Shown in pieces: positions 33,975-42,753 of a DNA stretch of 64,000 bases. How positions within the stretch are numbered: the stretch's first letter is position 1; every line of letters starts with the position of its first letter. Under the pieces are notes generated by a model, which made no database searches, was not told where the DNA came from, and saw only the letters and a list, made by a program, of their open reading frames with translations. This stretch comes from Marivita sp. (lineage in GTDB: Bacteria; Pseudomonadota; Alphaproteobacteria; Rhodobacterales; Rhodobacteraceae): contig NZ_JAIPUS010000006.1 of the NCBI RefSeq assembly GCF_020055675.1, positions 1 through 64,000 of the forward strand, in the 5' to 3' direction. Both the position numbers and the translations under genes were made by a program.

Positions 33975-34557
33975 ATCCAGGGAGTCCTCCTGTCGAGATG
34001 CCCAGCAGGCTAAAGACCATACTCAGCCCCAGCATCATGCCCACAACAGCCAGGAGCAGGATCAACCCCGCTCGCAACAGGCTGCCTGACTCGTGGGCAA
34101 CATCAATAAAATTCACAAAGATCCACAAACCCAGCACCGTTGCAGCGCTGATAACGACGCCGGACAGGAACACGCTGATCGGTCCGACCAAGGCGACAAC
34201 GCCCTGCATCAGAACCCGCAGCGCCTGAAGCCAGATCACGAGGATCGCGATCTGACCCACGGTCGCCTGCCCACCCAGGGGCCGCCCGCAAATCGTGACC
34301 GCCCCGATCAGGGCCGCAACCGACACGGCAAGCATGGCTCCGAACACGGTGGGGCTGGCCAGAACCGGTCCCATCGCGTCCGTCCCGGGCATCAGCATCA
34401 TCGACACCGAGAACATCAGCGTGTTGAGCACGATCACCAGCGCAAAGGCGATCCAGAGCGCCTGCGGCGGCAGATTCATCGCAAGCAAAAGACGCGCCAC
34501 GTCGCGCGGGGCTGTCACCGTGTTAGCGGCCAGCCGCAGGAAGCCGGTTATCGTCAC
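33967..34557 (-). CDS. Yip1-like multi-TM protein, 196 aa
   Basis: Five hydrophobic helices are visible (LWIAFALVIVLNTLMFSVSMML, FGAMLAVSVAALIGAVTI, GQIAILVIWLQALRVLMQGVVALV, FLSGVVISAATVLGLWIFVNF, GLILLLAVVGMMLGLSMVFSLL), the pattern of bacterial Yip1-domain proteins. The GTG start overlaps the stop of the preceding Yip1-like gene (GTGA), which is preferred over the longer ATG frame. It overlaps sufS by eight bases, so it is firmly in the Fe-S operon. The role of this membrane protein there is unknown. Confidence 0.8.
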
Positions 34558-35042
34558 GCGTCGCCCCTCCGGTACACCGCCAGCATGCTGGCAAGCCAGA
34601 ACCACATGAAAACGCAGAACCAGATCAGCCCCACGATGCTCAGTTCGATACCTGACCCGATATAGCCCGCAACAAGCCCGTTCAATAGCACGAGCGGCGC
34701 CGAGGCCAGAAGGCTCCAGAAAAGCGACAACCGCGCATTGTAAGACGGACCCTGGCCACCAAGCGCCCGTGCCACGCCATGCGCCACAAGCGCCAAGGCA
34801 TAGAACATGAGCGGGGCCAGAAACACCGTCGCGAGAAGCGTGCCGCCCAGAAGCATGTTCAACTCGACATCTTCAAGATGCGCCTCGCGCGCCAAAGCCG
34901 GCCACCGGGCGATGAAAAGGATCGCGCAAGCCCCCATCAGGATGGCCAACGCACGGTCTTCGCGCTGCCCCGCTTGCGCCAGGCGGCGCACCACCCGTCC
35001 CGGCCCCCGATAGGTGGCCACGATATCCGATGTCACCGGCAT
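34554..35042 (-). CDS. Yip1-like multi-TM protein, 162 aa
   Basis: About four helices are present (ALAILMGACAILFIARW, LLGGTLLATVFLAPLMFYALALVAHGVA, LFWSLLASAPLVLLNGLVAGYI, IVGLIWFCVFMWFWLASMLAVY). The start used has AGAGG five bases upstream and lies eight bases after the sufD stop; a longer ATG frame would run 25 bases into sufD. It is probably a paralogue or partner of the following Yip1-like protein. Two such genes between sufD and sufS recur in Rhodobacterales, as far as I recall, but no function is assigned. Confidence 0.78.
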   Translation of the reverse strand: MPVTSDIVATYRGPGRVVRRLAQAGQREDRALAILMGACAILFIARWPALAREAHLEDVELNMLLGGTLLATVFLAPLMFYALALVAHGVARALGGQGPSYNARLSLFWSLLASAPLVLLNGLVAGYIGSGIELSIVGLIWFCVFMWFWLASMLAVYRRGDA

Positions 35043-35050
35043 GCGACCTC

Positions 35051-36328
35051 TTAACCGCGGCGCCGTGTCAGCCATGCTTCGACACGCTCGTTGATTTTCT
35101 CCTGCAGGCTTTCGTCCGCGATCTCCATCACCGCTTCGGCAAGGAAGGCAATAGTCAGAAGATCCGTCGCTGGCCCCTCTTCGATCCCGCGAGACCGCAG
35201 GTAAAAGAGTCCCTCTTCGTCAATTGCCCCCGACGTGGAGCCATGGGAACACACAACGTCATCGGCGTAAATCTCAAGCTCCGGCTTGGCAAGGAACTGG
35301 CTGTCATCGTCCAGCAGCAGCGATTGGCTGATCTGGTAGCCATCGGTTTTCTGCGCGCCTTCCTTGACAAGGATCTTGCCCTGGAACACGCCCGTCGCCC
35401 CGTTGCGCAACACCTTCTTGAACACCTGGCGGCTTTCGCAGTTCAGCGCGTCATGGGTGATGAACACCGTGTCGTCGTGGTGGAAATCCCCATCCCCCAT
35501 GCAAGCACCCGCGACATGCGCGGTTGCGTTGTCGCCGGTCAGTTCGATCACGCATTCATTGCGCGTCAGAACGCCATTGGCGGTCAACGTGAAGGATTTG
35601 AAAACGGATGCCTCACCCAGCCGCGTGAACAGCGCGGTTGCCGCGCGGCGTTCATGGTCGCGCCCCTGCGCACGGACATGGTGAAAAACGCCGCCATCGG
35701 CGATCTCGACTTCCATGCACTTGTTGAAGCGCGCCGCAGCCGGGCCATTCTCCAGAAGCGTCAGTTCCGCGCCAGATTCAATCTTCACAACATGGTGCAA
35801 AATCGCATCCGAACCCTCTGATTCGTGGCGATAAACCAGGTTGATCGGCTTTGGCGCCTTGCCGGTCACATGGATCAGCAGACCATCGGTCGCAAAGGCC
35901 GTGTTCAGCGTTGCAAGTGGCCGGTGTACCGGGGTCTGCCCACGCGCTTCTAGCACTCCGTAGACATCCTTGGCCCAGTGAATATCCAGCGCATCGCCCA
36001 ACCGGTCGAGGCTCACGTGTTCAAGGGCAAGATCGTCCGATTCCTCGACACTGAACACGCCATCGACAAAGACCAGCCTGAGGCAATCCACGTCACCAAA
36101 AACAGGCGTCTCGTCTGCTTCCAGCACCGCCGCCTTTGGCGCATCGGGTTGCACCAGGGTATCGGGCCGTGTGAATTTCCAATACTCGTCCCGCGCATGG
36201 GGAAGTCCCATGGCGCGCAGCCGGCTGACCGCGTCCTTGCGTGCCGCCTCGGACCAGTTGCCTGATGGCAGGTCCAGCGCCGCCAGCCGTGCCTCCGTCG
36301 CGTCTTGCTTGATCTGCGGCAGGGCCAT
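35051..36328 (-). CDS. sufD: Fe-S assembly protein SufD
   Basis: The 425-aa protein has the SufB/SufD beta-helix with the conserved C-terminal core ADDVVCSHGSTSGAIDEEGLFYLRSRGI, which carries the histidine important for the SufBCD complex, and the acidic LLTIAFLAEAVMEI end. It scaffolds cluster assembly with SufB and the ATPase SufC. Start and sufC stop overlap by one base (TAATG). Confidence 0.95.
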   Translation of the reverse strand: MALPQIKQDATEARLAALDLPSGNWSEAARKDAVSRLRAMGLPHARDEYWKFTRPDTLVQPDAPKAAVLEADETPVFGDVDCLRLVFVDGVFSVEESDDLALEHVSLDRLGDALDIHWAKDVYGVLEARGQTPVHRPLATLNTAFATDGLLIHVTGKAPKPINLVYRHESEGSDAILHHVVKIESGAELTLLENGPAAARFNKCMEVEIADGGVFHHVRAQGRDHERRAATALFTRLGEASVFKSFTLTANGVLTRNECVIELTGDNATAHVAGACMGDGDFHHDDTVFITHDALNCESRQVFKKVLRNGATGVFQGKILVKEGAQKTDGYQISQSLLLDDDSQFLAKPELEIYADDVVCSHGSTSGAIDEEGLFYLRSRGIEEGPATDLLTIAFLAEAVMEIADESLQEKINERVEAWLTRRRG

Positions 36329-37083
36329 TACGCCACCTCCGCCTTGATATCCGCATAGCCGTTGTGTTCGACCTCGAGCGCCAGTTCCGGACCGCCGGTC
36401 TTGATGATCCGTCCATCGGACATGATGTGCACGACATCCGGTTTGATATGGTCCAGAAGCCGTTGATAGTGCGTAATAACAAGGAACCCCCGCCCCTCGT
36501 TGCGCAGCGCGTTCACACCATCGGCAACCAGCTTCATCGCGTCCACGTCAAGGCCCGAGTCGGTCTCGTCGAGGATGCACATCTTCGGCTCGAGCATCGC
36601 CATCTGGAGGATCTCGTTGCGTTTCTTCTCACCGCCGGAAAAGCCGACATTGACGGGACGCTTGAGCATATCGGCGTCGATCTTCAGATCCTTCGCCTTC
36701 TCCCGGATCAATTTGAGGAATTCCGTCGAGGACATTTCCTCTTGGCCGCGCGCCTTGCGCTGTGAATTCACAGCCGTCCGCAGAAAGGTCATGTTGCCGA
36801 CGCCCGGAATTTCCACGGGGTACTGGAAGGCCAGGAATACACCGGCTGCGGCGCGTTCTTCCGGCTCCATCTCGAGGATATCCTCACCCTCTATCGTGGC
36901 CGATCCCCCTGTCACTTCATAGCCATCCCGGCCCGACAGGACGTAGGACAGGGTCGACTTGCCAGACCCGTTCGGTCCCATGATCGCATGCACCTTGCCC
37001 GCCTCGACACTCAGGTTCACACCCTTGAGGATCTGCTTGTCCTCTTCCTCAAGTTTGACGTGCAGGTTCTTGATTTCCAGCAT
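36328..37083 (-). CDS. sufC: Fe-S assembly ATPase SufC
   Basis: The 251-aa ABC-type ATPase has Walker A GPNGSGKST, the signature NVGFSGGEKKRNE, Walker B CILDETDSGLD and the H-loop in LVITHYQRLL. SufC drives conformational change of SufBD during cluster assembly. The chosen start (MLEIKNLHVKLEE) follows GAGAGGGAAAGAA and gives the normal family length; a frame ten codons longer has no ribosome site. Confidence 0.96.
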   Translation of the reverse strand: MLEIKNLHVKLEEEDKQILKGVNLSVEAGKVHAIMGPNGSGKSTLSYVLSGRDGYEVTGGSATIEGEDILEMEPEERAAAGVFLAFQYPVEIPGVGNMTFLRTAVNSQRKARGQEEMSSTEFLKLIREKAKDLKIDADMLKRPVNVGFSGGEKKRNEILQMAMLEPKMCILDETDSGLDVDAMKLVADGVNALRNEGRGFLVITHYQRLLDHIKPDVVHIMSDGRIIKTGGPELALEVEHNGYADIKAEVA

Positions 37084-37125
37084 TTCTTTCCCTCTCTCTT
37101 GTTTCATGTCCAACCGCGTGCCGCG

Positions 37126-37737
37126 TCAGAAAGATTTCGTATATAGCCGCAGAATTTCCGTCAGCTTGTCGCGTGGCAGCGGTGTCGGCTCGATCTCGAA
37201 TCGCGCCATCCGTCCGCGTGTCTCAACCGGCTGAACAAACTCTTCGATCGCGTGGTACAACCGGCGCCCGCCATAATCGTCGAACAGCAAGGTCAGCGGC
37301 TGCTCCGTCCGCAGCAGCGCCGTCAACGCGCAGGCCACCCGGAAGCGCCCATCGACAAGCACGAGATCCGGCGGCTTGAAGTCAGGCAAATCCCAGACTG
37401 AGTTCGGATAGGCATGGTACCGATCCCACTTCTTGTCCGAAACCGGCCGCCCCCATTTGCCGACCTTGCCGATATCCGCGTAGTGCAGCGTCACATCCGA
37501 CGTCGTTCCGGCATGATCCAGGTAGCGCTGCATCATGTCGCGCCAGTCGGGATCCGTTTCGACGGAAAACACCGTCTTTCCAACCATCTCGGACGCCAGA
37601 ACAGTGGACCCACCGCTCCCGTACTCGAGAATGACCGTGGCATCGGCGTACAATCCGCGCACCCAGTCGCTGACCTCCTGCGGGAAGGTCAGAGTCGGGC
37701 GGTCGATCACCGGCGCATCCTTGGTGACATCTGCCAT
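37126..37737 (-). CDS. SAM-methyltransferase-like protein in the suf operon, 203 aa
   Basis: The motif VILEYGSGGSTVLASEM near residues 36-52, followed by VFSVETDPDW and LVLVDGRFRVACAL, is the class I SAM-binding fold. No substrate motif is clear. The gene sits between the YbjQ-like gene (two-base gap) and sufC (42-base gap) on the same strand, so it is transcribed with the Fe-S genes. Its role there is not known. Confidence 0.75.
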   Translation of the reverse strand: MADVTKDAPVIDRPTLTFPQEVSDWVRGLYADATVILEYGSGGSTVLASEMVGKTVFSVETDPDWRDMMQRYLDHAGTTSDVTLHYADIGKVGKWGRPVSDKKWDRYHAYPNSVWDLPDFKPPDLVLVDGRFRVACALTALLRTEQPLTLLFDDYGGRRLYHAIEEFVQPVETRGRMARFEIEPTPLPRDKLTEILRLYTKSF

Positions 37738-37739
37738 GA

Positions 37740-38060
37740 TCAGCCCCGATCCGTCAGAACGGCGGTGCCGCTGACGGACACCATCAACATCGAATTGCCG
37801 ACCACCTCGTAATCCAGATCAACGCCGACCACCGCGTTACCACCCATGGCCACCGCGCGCTGCTCCAGCTCGCGCATCGCCGTATCGCGCGCGTCCTGCA
37901 GCTTGGCCTCATAGGCCCCGGACCGGCCGCCGACAACATCGGTAATCGAGGCAAACAGGTCCCGGACCACATTGGCTCCCATGATCGCCTCGCCGACAAC
38001 GAGACCCTTGTAGTCCAGGATCTTTTGGCCCTCGATGGAATTGGTCGTCGTGATGATCAT
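37740..38060 (-). CDS. YbjQ/UPF0145-family protein, 106 aa
   Basis: The sequence [50 protein letters not shown] is a good match to the YbjQ family of small pentameric proteins, with conserved [16 protein letters not shown]. Function is unknown; a metal-binding role has been proposed for the family. The start with MIITTT gives the standard length; the frame extends 26 codons upstream without family similarity. It is a frequent guest in suf clusters of this group, as I recall. Confidence 0.9.
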   Translation of the reverse strand: MIITTTNSIEGQKILDYKGLVVGEAIMGANVVRDLFASITDVVGGRSGAYEAKLQDARDTAMRELEQRAVAMGGNAVVGVDLDYEVVGNSMLMVSVSGTAVLTDRG

Positions 38061-38223
38061 CGCGTTTTCCCGCTTACATTTACACTCATGTGCCCCGCGA
38101 CGCCGCGTAGTGCGGCGACGTTCAGCAGGGTGAATCACCTGTCCAGATCAGCAAGCGCGATAGCTTTCACGCCCGGCGCCGCGAAGACCCCGGCAAACGT
38201 GAAAGCCCCTCGCCTGACCCGCA

Positions 38224-39747
38224 TCAGCCAACGGACCCCTCCAGGGAGATCGCCACAAGCTGCTGCGCCTCCATGGCAAACTCCATCGGCAGCGCCTGCA
38301 ACACGTCGCGGCAGAACCCGTTCACGACCAGCGCCACGGCCTCTTCCTCGTCCATGCCGCGCTGGCGGCAGTAGAACAGCTGATCGTCATCGACCTTGGA
38401 CGTGGTCGCCTCGTGCTCCACCCGGCTCGAATTGTTCTTGACCTCTATATAGGGCACGGTGTGTGCCCCGCAGGTGCCGCCGATCAGAAGGCTGTCGCAC
38501 TGGGTGTAATTGCGGCTGTCCTTGGCCTTGGGATGCATCGACACCAGCCCGCGATAGGTGTTCTGCGCGTGGCCCGCGCTGATCCCCTTGGACACGATCC
38601 GGGACTTGGTGTTCTTGCCCAGGTGCACCATCTTCGTGCCGGTATCGGCCTGCTGGTAGTTGTTGGCGATGGCGATCGAATAGAATTCGCCCTGGCTGTC
38701 GTCGCCCCGCAGGATGCAGGACGGGTATTTCCACGTCACCGCAGAGCCGGTTTCGACCTGTGTCCACATCACCTTGGCGCGGTCGCCCCGGCAATCGGCG
38801 CGCTTGGTGACAAAGTTGTAGATCCCGCCCTTGCCGTCTTCGTCGCCAGGATACCAGTTCTGCACGGTCGAATATTTCACCTCGGCATCTTCCTCGACGA
38901 TGATCTCGACCACGGCGGCGTGCAACTGAGAAGTATCCCGCTGCGGCGCGGTGCACCCCTCAAGATAAGACACGAAGGATCCCTTGTCGGCGATGATCAA
39001 GGTCCGCTCGAACTGGCCCGTATTTTCCGCATTGATGCGGAAATAGGTGGACAGCTCCATCGGACAGCGCACGCCCGGCGGCACGTAGACGAATGAGCCA
39101 TCCGAGAAAACGGCCGAATTCAACGTCGCGTAGTAATTGTCCGACACGGGCACGACAGACCCGAGATATTTCTTCACGAGCTCCGGGTGATCCTTGATCG
39201 CCTCCGAGATCGAGCAGAAGATCACGCCTGCGTCCTTCAACTCTTTCTGGAACGTCGTGCCGACGGACACCGAATCGAACACGGCGTCAACAGCGACCTT
39301 GCGGCCTTCGGCTGGCGCGTCCTCGGCACCTTCGACGCCCGCAAGGATCAGCTGTTCCTTGAGCGGGATACCGAGCTTTTCATAGGTGGCCAGCAGCTTG
39401 GGATCGACCTCGTCGAGCGATTTCGGCTTCACCTCCATGCTCTTCGGGCGCGCATAGTAATACTGGTCCTGGAAATCGATCGCCGGGTAATCCACCATCG
39501 CCCAGGTCGGCTCGTCCTTCTGAAGCCAGCGCTCATAGGCTTGCAAGCGCCAGTCTGTCATCCATTCCGGCTCTTCGTTCTTCTCGGAGATCAGGCGCAC
39601 GATATCCGGGTTCAACCCCTTGGGCGCATAATCCATCTCGATATCGGTATTCCAGCCGTGCTTGTAGGCGCCACCGACTTCCCGCACCGCATCCACGGTT
39701 TCCTGATCGACACCTTCCTTGACGGTCGTATTGTCCAAAGCAGCCAT
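38224..39747 (-). CDS. sufB: Fe-S assembly scaffold SufB
   Basis: The 507-aa protein has the SufB hallmarks [64 protein letters not shown] and the C-terminal [21 protein letters not shown]. SufB forms the scaffold on which clusters assemble. The gene follows the desulfurase gene by 25 bases. The 163 bases after it hold no recognised gene; only a 29-codon frame overlaps its stop. Confidence 0.96.
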   Translation of the reverse strand: MAALDNTTVKEGVDQETVDAVREVGGAYKHGWNTDIEMDYAPKGLNPDIVRLISEKNEEPEWMTDWRLQAYERWLQKDEPTWAMVDYPAIDFQDQYYYARPKSMEVKPKSLDEVDPKLLATYEKLGIPLKEQLILAGVEGAEDAPAEGRKVAVDAVFDSVSVGTTFQKELKDAGVIFCSISEAIKDHPELVKKYLGSVVPVSDNYYATLNSAVFSDGSFVYVPPGVRCPMELSTYFRINAENTGQFERTLIIADKGSFVSYLEGCTAPQRDTSQLHAAVVEIIVEEDAEVKYSTVQNWYPGDEDGKGGIYNFVTKRADCRGDRAKVMWTQVETGSAVTWKYPSCILRGDDSQGEFYSIAIANNYQQADTGTKMVHLGKNTKSRIVSKGISAGHAQNTYRGLVSMHPKAKDSRNYTQCDSLLIGGTCGAHTVPYIEVKNNSSRVEHEATTSKVDDDQLFYCRQRGMDEEEAVALVVNGFCRDVLQALPMEFAMEAQQLVAISLEGSVG

Positions 39748-39772
39748 GCTTCATACCCCTTTTTCGGTTGTC

Positions 39773-40819
39773 TCACGCGGCCCGCGCGCGGTGCTTTTCC
39801 CTTTTGGTCAGCCACACGTCGGCAAACCGCATCACATCGTTCTCGGTCGTCTCCGGTCCCAGCGACACCCGGATGGCGCTGCTGGCCGCGGCCTCGTCAA
39901 GCCCCATGGCGCGTAGCACCGCGCTGGCCCTGACCTTGCCGCTGGAACAGGCAGACCCCGCGCTGATTGCGAACCCCGCCAAATCCATTTGCATGACCTG
40001 CGTCTCTCCCTTCCAGCCGGGCGTCGCCAGGCAAGACGTGTTGGGCAGCCGCGTGCCTGCGTTCCCGACAAAAATAGTCTCTTTTGCCTCCGCCTCAATA
40101 GCGGATTCTAGAATGTTTCTAAGTTTTTCCACCCGGCTCCAGACCCCGGCGTCCAGATCCTTCACTGCAGCCTCCGCCGCGGCACCGAACCCGGCGATGC
40201 CCGGCAGGTTCTCGGTTCCGGAGCGCCGGCCCATCTCCTGGCCACCGCCCCGGATTTGCGCTGCCAGGTCCGTGCCCCGCTTGATGACCAGCGCACCGAT
40301 ACCTTTCGGGCCGCCGATCTTGTGGGCCGAGATCAGCGCCATTTCGCAACCGATCCAGTTGAAGGCCACCGGCAGTTTGCCAAACGCCTGCGTTGCATCC
40401 ACCACTGCGACACCCCGGGGAAGATCCTGCACCACGCCGGTCTCGGAATTGGCCAATTGCACCGCCGACCGCGCCGGGCTGGTCACATCGACCTGCCCCG
40501 CCGCGTCCACGGCCAAAGCGGGATCGATCCAGGCACGCACCGCGTCATGTTCGATTTCGGATCCCGACAAACCGCGCCCCGCGCATGCCAGCGCCGCCGC
40601 TTCGGTCGCGCCGGAAACAAAAACCACGTCCGCCCCGTCCGCGCCGAAAGCAGACGCGACCTGCCCCCGCGCGCGCTCGATCAGGCTCTTGGCAGCGCGC
40701 CCCTCGGAATGCACCGAGCTGGGATTGCCGACGATATCCATCGCGGCAAGCGCCGCGGCACGCGCCTCGGCCCGCAACGGCATGGTCGCGTTGTGATCCA
40801 GATAAACCCGCGCCATCAT
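39773..40819 (-). CDS. Cysteine desulfurase, IscS/NifS-like
   Basis: The 348-aa protein has the PLP lysine in ISAHKIGGPKGIGAL and the flexible catalytic-cysteine loop SACSSGKVRASAVL, both typical of group I desulfurases. At 348 aa it is shorter than E. coli IscS (404 aa). MARVYLDHNATMPLR is the standard opening of the NifS/IscS group. It lies between iscR and sufB, so the operon encodes two desulfurases of different groups. The division of labour is not visible from sequence. Confidence 0.92.
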   Translation of the reverse strand: MMARVYLDHNATMPLRAEARAAALAAMDIVGNPSSVHSEGRAAKSLIERARGQVASAFGADGADVVFVSGATEAAALACAGRGLSGSEIEHDAVRAWIDPALAVDAAGQVDVTSPARSAVQLANSETGVVQDLPRGVAVVDATQAFGKLPVAFNWIGCEMALISAHKIGGPKGIGALVIKRGTDLAAQIRGGGQEMGRRSGTENLPGIAGFGAAAEAAVKDLDAGVWSRVEKLRNILESAIEAEAKETIFVGNAGTRLPNTSCLATPGWKGETQVMQMDLAGFAISAGSACSSGKVRASAVLRAMGLDEAAASSAIRVSLGPETTENDVMRFADVWLTKREKHRARAA

Positions 40820-40829
40820 CGAAGCGAAC

Positions 40830-40900
40830 CCTTGTCTTTCTTCGTTTCAAAAATATCCCGGGGGTGAATTGGCCGCAGGCCAAGAGGGGGCAGCGCCCCC
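40830..40900 (-). repeat. Intergenic repeat block, copy C
   Basis: On the minus strand it reads GGGGGCGCTGCCCCC, then CTTGGCCTGCGGCCAATT and CCCCCGGGATATTTTTGAAACGAAG. This is the third full copy of the block in the window. It lies between the iscR stop and the desulfurase start, within what otherwise looks like one operon, so its hairpins may reduce read-through. Confidence 0.6.
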
Positions 40901-40961
40901 ACAGTTTGCGTTTGCTGAGCAAACGCAACCGAGTCGGATTGGCGCAGCCAATTCGATCCCA

Positions 40962-41420
40962 TCACTCGTCCACCACGGCGAAAAGGTTTGGCACGGCAGG
41001 ACAGGGCGCCAATGAATTGCCAACCACGTCGGACAGCCGGGTCTGGTGAAGAAACACGTAGACATGCGCCGACAACCCTTCCCACAGACGGTTCGTCATG
41101 GATTGTGCCCGGCTCCCCGACAATCCTCCGGAGACGCCCGCCCCCTTGTGCATCGCGTCGACCGTTTCATCGACCGCCGCAAGGACATCCACCACCCGGA
41201 TCTCGCTCGCCGGGCGGGACAGCCGGTAGCCGCCCCCCGGACCGCGCACCGATGCGACAAGCCCGGCACGCCGCAGCTTGACGAACAACTGTTCAAGATA
41301 GGGCAGCGATACATCCTGCCGCTGCGCGATATCGCCGAGCGTCACAAGCTCTCCCTCGGGTTGCAGCGCGATATCTGCCAGGGCAACCATCGCGTACCGG
41401 CCTTTCGTACTCAGTTTCAT
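40962..41420 (-). CDS. iscR: IscR/Rrf2-type regulator with a single cysteine
   Basis: The 152-aa regulator has the Rrf2 winged helix (MKLSTKGRYAMVALADIAL, LPYLEQLFVKLRRAGLVASVRGPGGGYRLSRPASEI). The cluster-binding cysteines of E. coli IscR (C92, C98, C104) are absent: the matching stretch reads HKGAGVSGGLSGSR, and C140 is the only cysteine. A single-cysteine IscR with unusual cluster binding has been described in Rhodobacter. It heads the suf operon and presumably controls it in response to Fe-S status. The frame extends far upstream to 42161 but only this start fits the family. Confidence 0.93.
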   Translation of the reverse strand: MKLSTKGRYAMVALADIALQPEGELVTLGDIAQRQDVSLPYLEQLFVKLRRAGLVASVRGPGGGYRLSRPASEIRVVDVLAAVDETVDAMHKGAGVSGGLSGSRAQSMTNRLWEGLSAHVYVFLHQTRLSDVVGNSLAPCPAVPNLFAVVDE

Positions 41421-41447
41421 GGCCGTCTCCCAAACGAACTCGTCACG

Positions 41448-41471
41448 CAATTGACCTTGCACGGTCAATTG
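41448..41471. promoter_or_regulatory. Perfect inverted repeat in the iscR leader
   Basis: CAATTGACC and GGTCAATTG flank a six-base centre (TTGCAC), 28 bases before the iscR start. The nine-base arms are exact. It could be an operator for a dimeric regulator such as IscR itself or a leader hairpin. It differs from FNR boxes by its eight-base half-site spacing. Confidence 0.55.
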
Positions 41472-41505
41472 CATAAGACCGGATAGCACTTCGGGTCCAT
41501 CCCGA

Positions 41506-41521
41506 TTTAGAACCATTCTAA
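41506..41521. promoter_or_regulatory. Irr/ICE-like iron-responsive box upstream of iscR
   Basis: TTTAGAACCATTCTAA matches the alphaproteobacterial iron control element TTTAGAA-N-N-TTCTAA bound by Irr. It lies 86 bases upstream of iscR and 71 bases before the divergent hydrolase gene. Irr control of suf genes is established in related groups; here it is inferred from the motif. Confidence 0.65.
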
Positions 41522-41591
41522 GTAGTCCGCGTGAGGCTGTCAACGTTTTCAGACCGCCGCACCAGAGCCCAGTCAGGAGCCACCGCACACC

Positions 41592-42245
41592 ATGCCCGAG
41601 GTGATTTTTCCCGGACCCGAAGGCCGCCTCGAAGGCCGCTACCACCCGCAAAAGGAAAGCGACGCGCCGATTGCGATCATCCTGCATCCGCACCCGCAGT
41701 TCGGCGGCACGATGAACAACAAGGTTGTCTACAACCTGCATTACGCCTTCTACAAAATGGGCTTCACGGTGCTGCGCTTCAATTTCCGCGGTGTCGGTCG
41801 CAGCCAGGGCGAATACGATCAGGGGGTCGGCGAGCTGAGCGATGCCGCCTCCGCGCTCGACTACCTGCAATCCATGAACAACAATTCCAAGCATTGCTGG
41901 GTTGCGGGGTTCAGTTTCGGTGCGTGGATCGGAATGCAGCTTCTGATGCGCCGTCCCGAGATCACCGGTTTCATTTCCGTCAGCCCGCCCGCCAACATGT
42001 ATGATTTCTCGTTCCTGGCGCCCTGCCCGTCCTCGGGCCTGATCGTGAATGGCACCGGCGACCGCGTGGCTCCGCCCGCCGACACGGCCACCCTTGTCGG
42101 CAAGCTGGCCGAACAGAAAGGCATCACGGTCACCCACGAAGAAATCGAAGGCGCCGACCATTTCTTCCAGGAACCGTACATGGACCCGATGATCGACACC
42201 GTGTCGACATACGTGAAACGCCGCCTGACTGAAAACTCGCGCTAG
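41592..42245 (+). CDS. Alpha/beta hydrolase, 217 aa
   Basis: The protein has IILHPHPQFGGTMNNKVVYNL, VLRFNFRGVGRSQGEYDQG and the nucleophile elbow AGFSFGAWIGMQ, and ends with the acid and histidine region VNGTGDRVAPP...EGADHFFQE. It belongs to the small dienelactone-hydrolase/COG2945-type group, whose substrates are largely unknown. It is divergent from iscR and 14 bases upstream of the small gene at 42260. Confidence 0.87.
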   Translation: MPEVIFPGPEGRLEGRYHPQKESDAPIAIILHPHPQFGGTMNNKVVYNLHYAFYKMGFTVLRFNFRGVGRSQGEYDQGVGELSDAASALDYLQSMNNNSKHCWVAGFSFGAWIGMQLLMRRPEITGFISVSPPANMYDFSFLAPCPSSGLIVNGTGDRVAPPADTATLVGKLAEQKGITVTHEEIEGADHFFQEPYMDPMIDTVSTYVKRRLTENSR

Positions 42246-42259
42246 GGACGCCGCAAAAG

Positions 42260-42496
42260 ATGTCGATGGTTCAAGACCTCGCCGAACGCCTGGCCGATGA
42301 TACGCTGAAAGCGATGAAGCATCTGGATGATGATCGCTTCTTCATGGAGGTGGCCGCCGAACTCGGGGCTGCCTCGACAACCCTCGAGGAAGCCTTCCTC
42401 ACAGCGATCCGCGTGCGCCTTGCCGAACGCAAGGGCCGCGCATTCATCCGCGCGCGCATCGAAGGCCAGAAGAAAGACGAAAACTTCGGACGCTGA
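42260..42496 (+). CDS. Hypothetical protein, 78 aa
   Basis: The sequence is all-helical and charged (MSMVQDLAERLADDTLKAMKHLDDDRFFMEVAAELG, in pieces), with no cysteine or membrane segment. It lies 14 bases after the hydrolase gene on the same strand and is probably co-transcribed. I do not recognise the family. A 257-bp gap without a convincing gene follows. Confidence 0.7.
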   Translation: MSMVQDLAERLADDTLKAMKHLDDDRFFMEVAAELGAASTTLEEAFLTAIRVRLAERKGRAFIRARIEGQKKDENFGR

Positions 42497-42753
42497 TCTG
42501 GTTGATCACGCTGCCTCGGTCACGTCGCAGGCACGGGAACGGATACACGCACGGGCAAAGACACAGGCCAATGCGAAAGGCCCCCTCGGACGAACACCCA
42601 TCGGCCCGGTTGACCCGGAGGACCGAACAGATTGCGCTGCGTCCGGTCGCATGGTTTTGCACAACGGGCGCGACGCTTGCCGGTTTTGCCGACAACGGCC
42701 ACCAGCGCGCTTTGCACCTCGCGTCGGGCGTCCGACTCGCCTACGGTGAGACA

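Noticed and set aside
38135-38226. 29-codon frame overlapping the sufB stop (TGATG)
   Set aside because: Short, no recognisable product, and the start overlap may be chance; not strong enough to annotate.
41421-42161. Upstream extension of iscR
   Set aside because: It would cover the Irr-like box and the divergent hydrolase gene; the Rrf2 family begins at MKLSTKGRYA.
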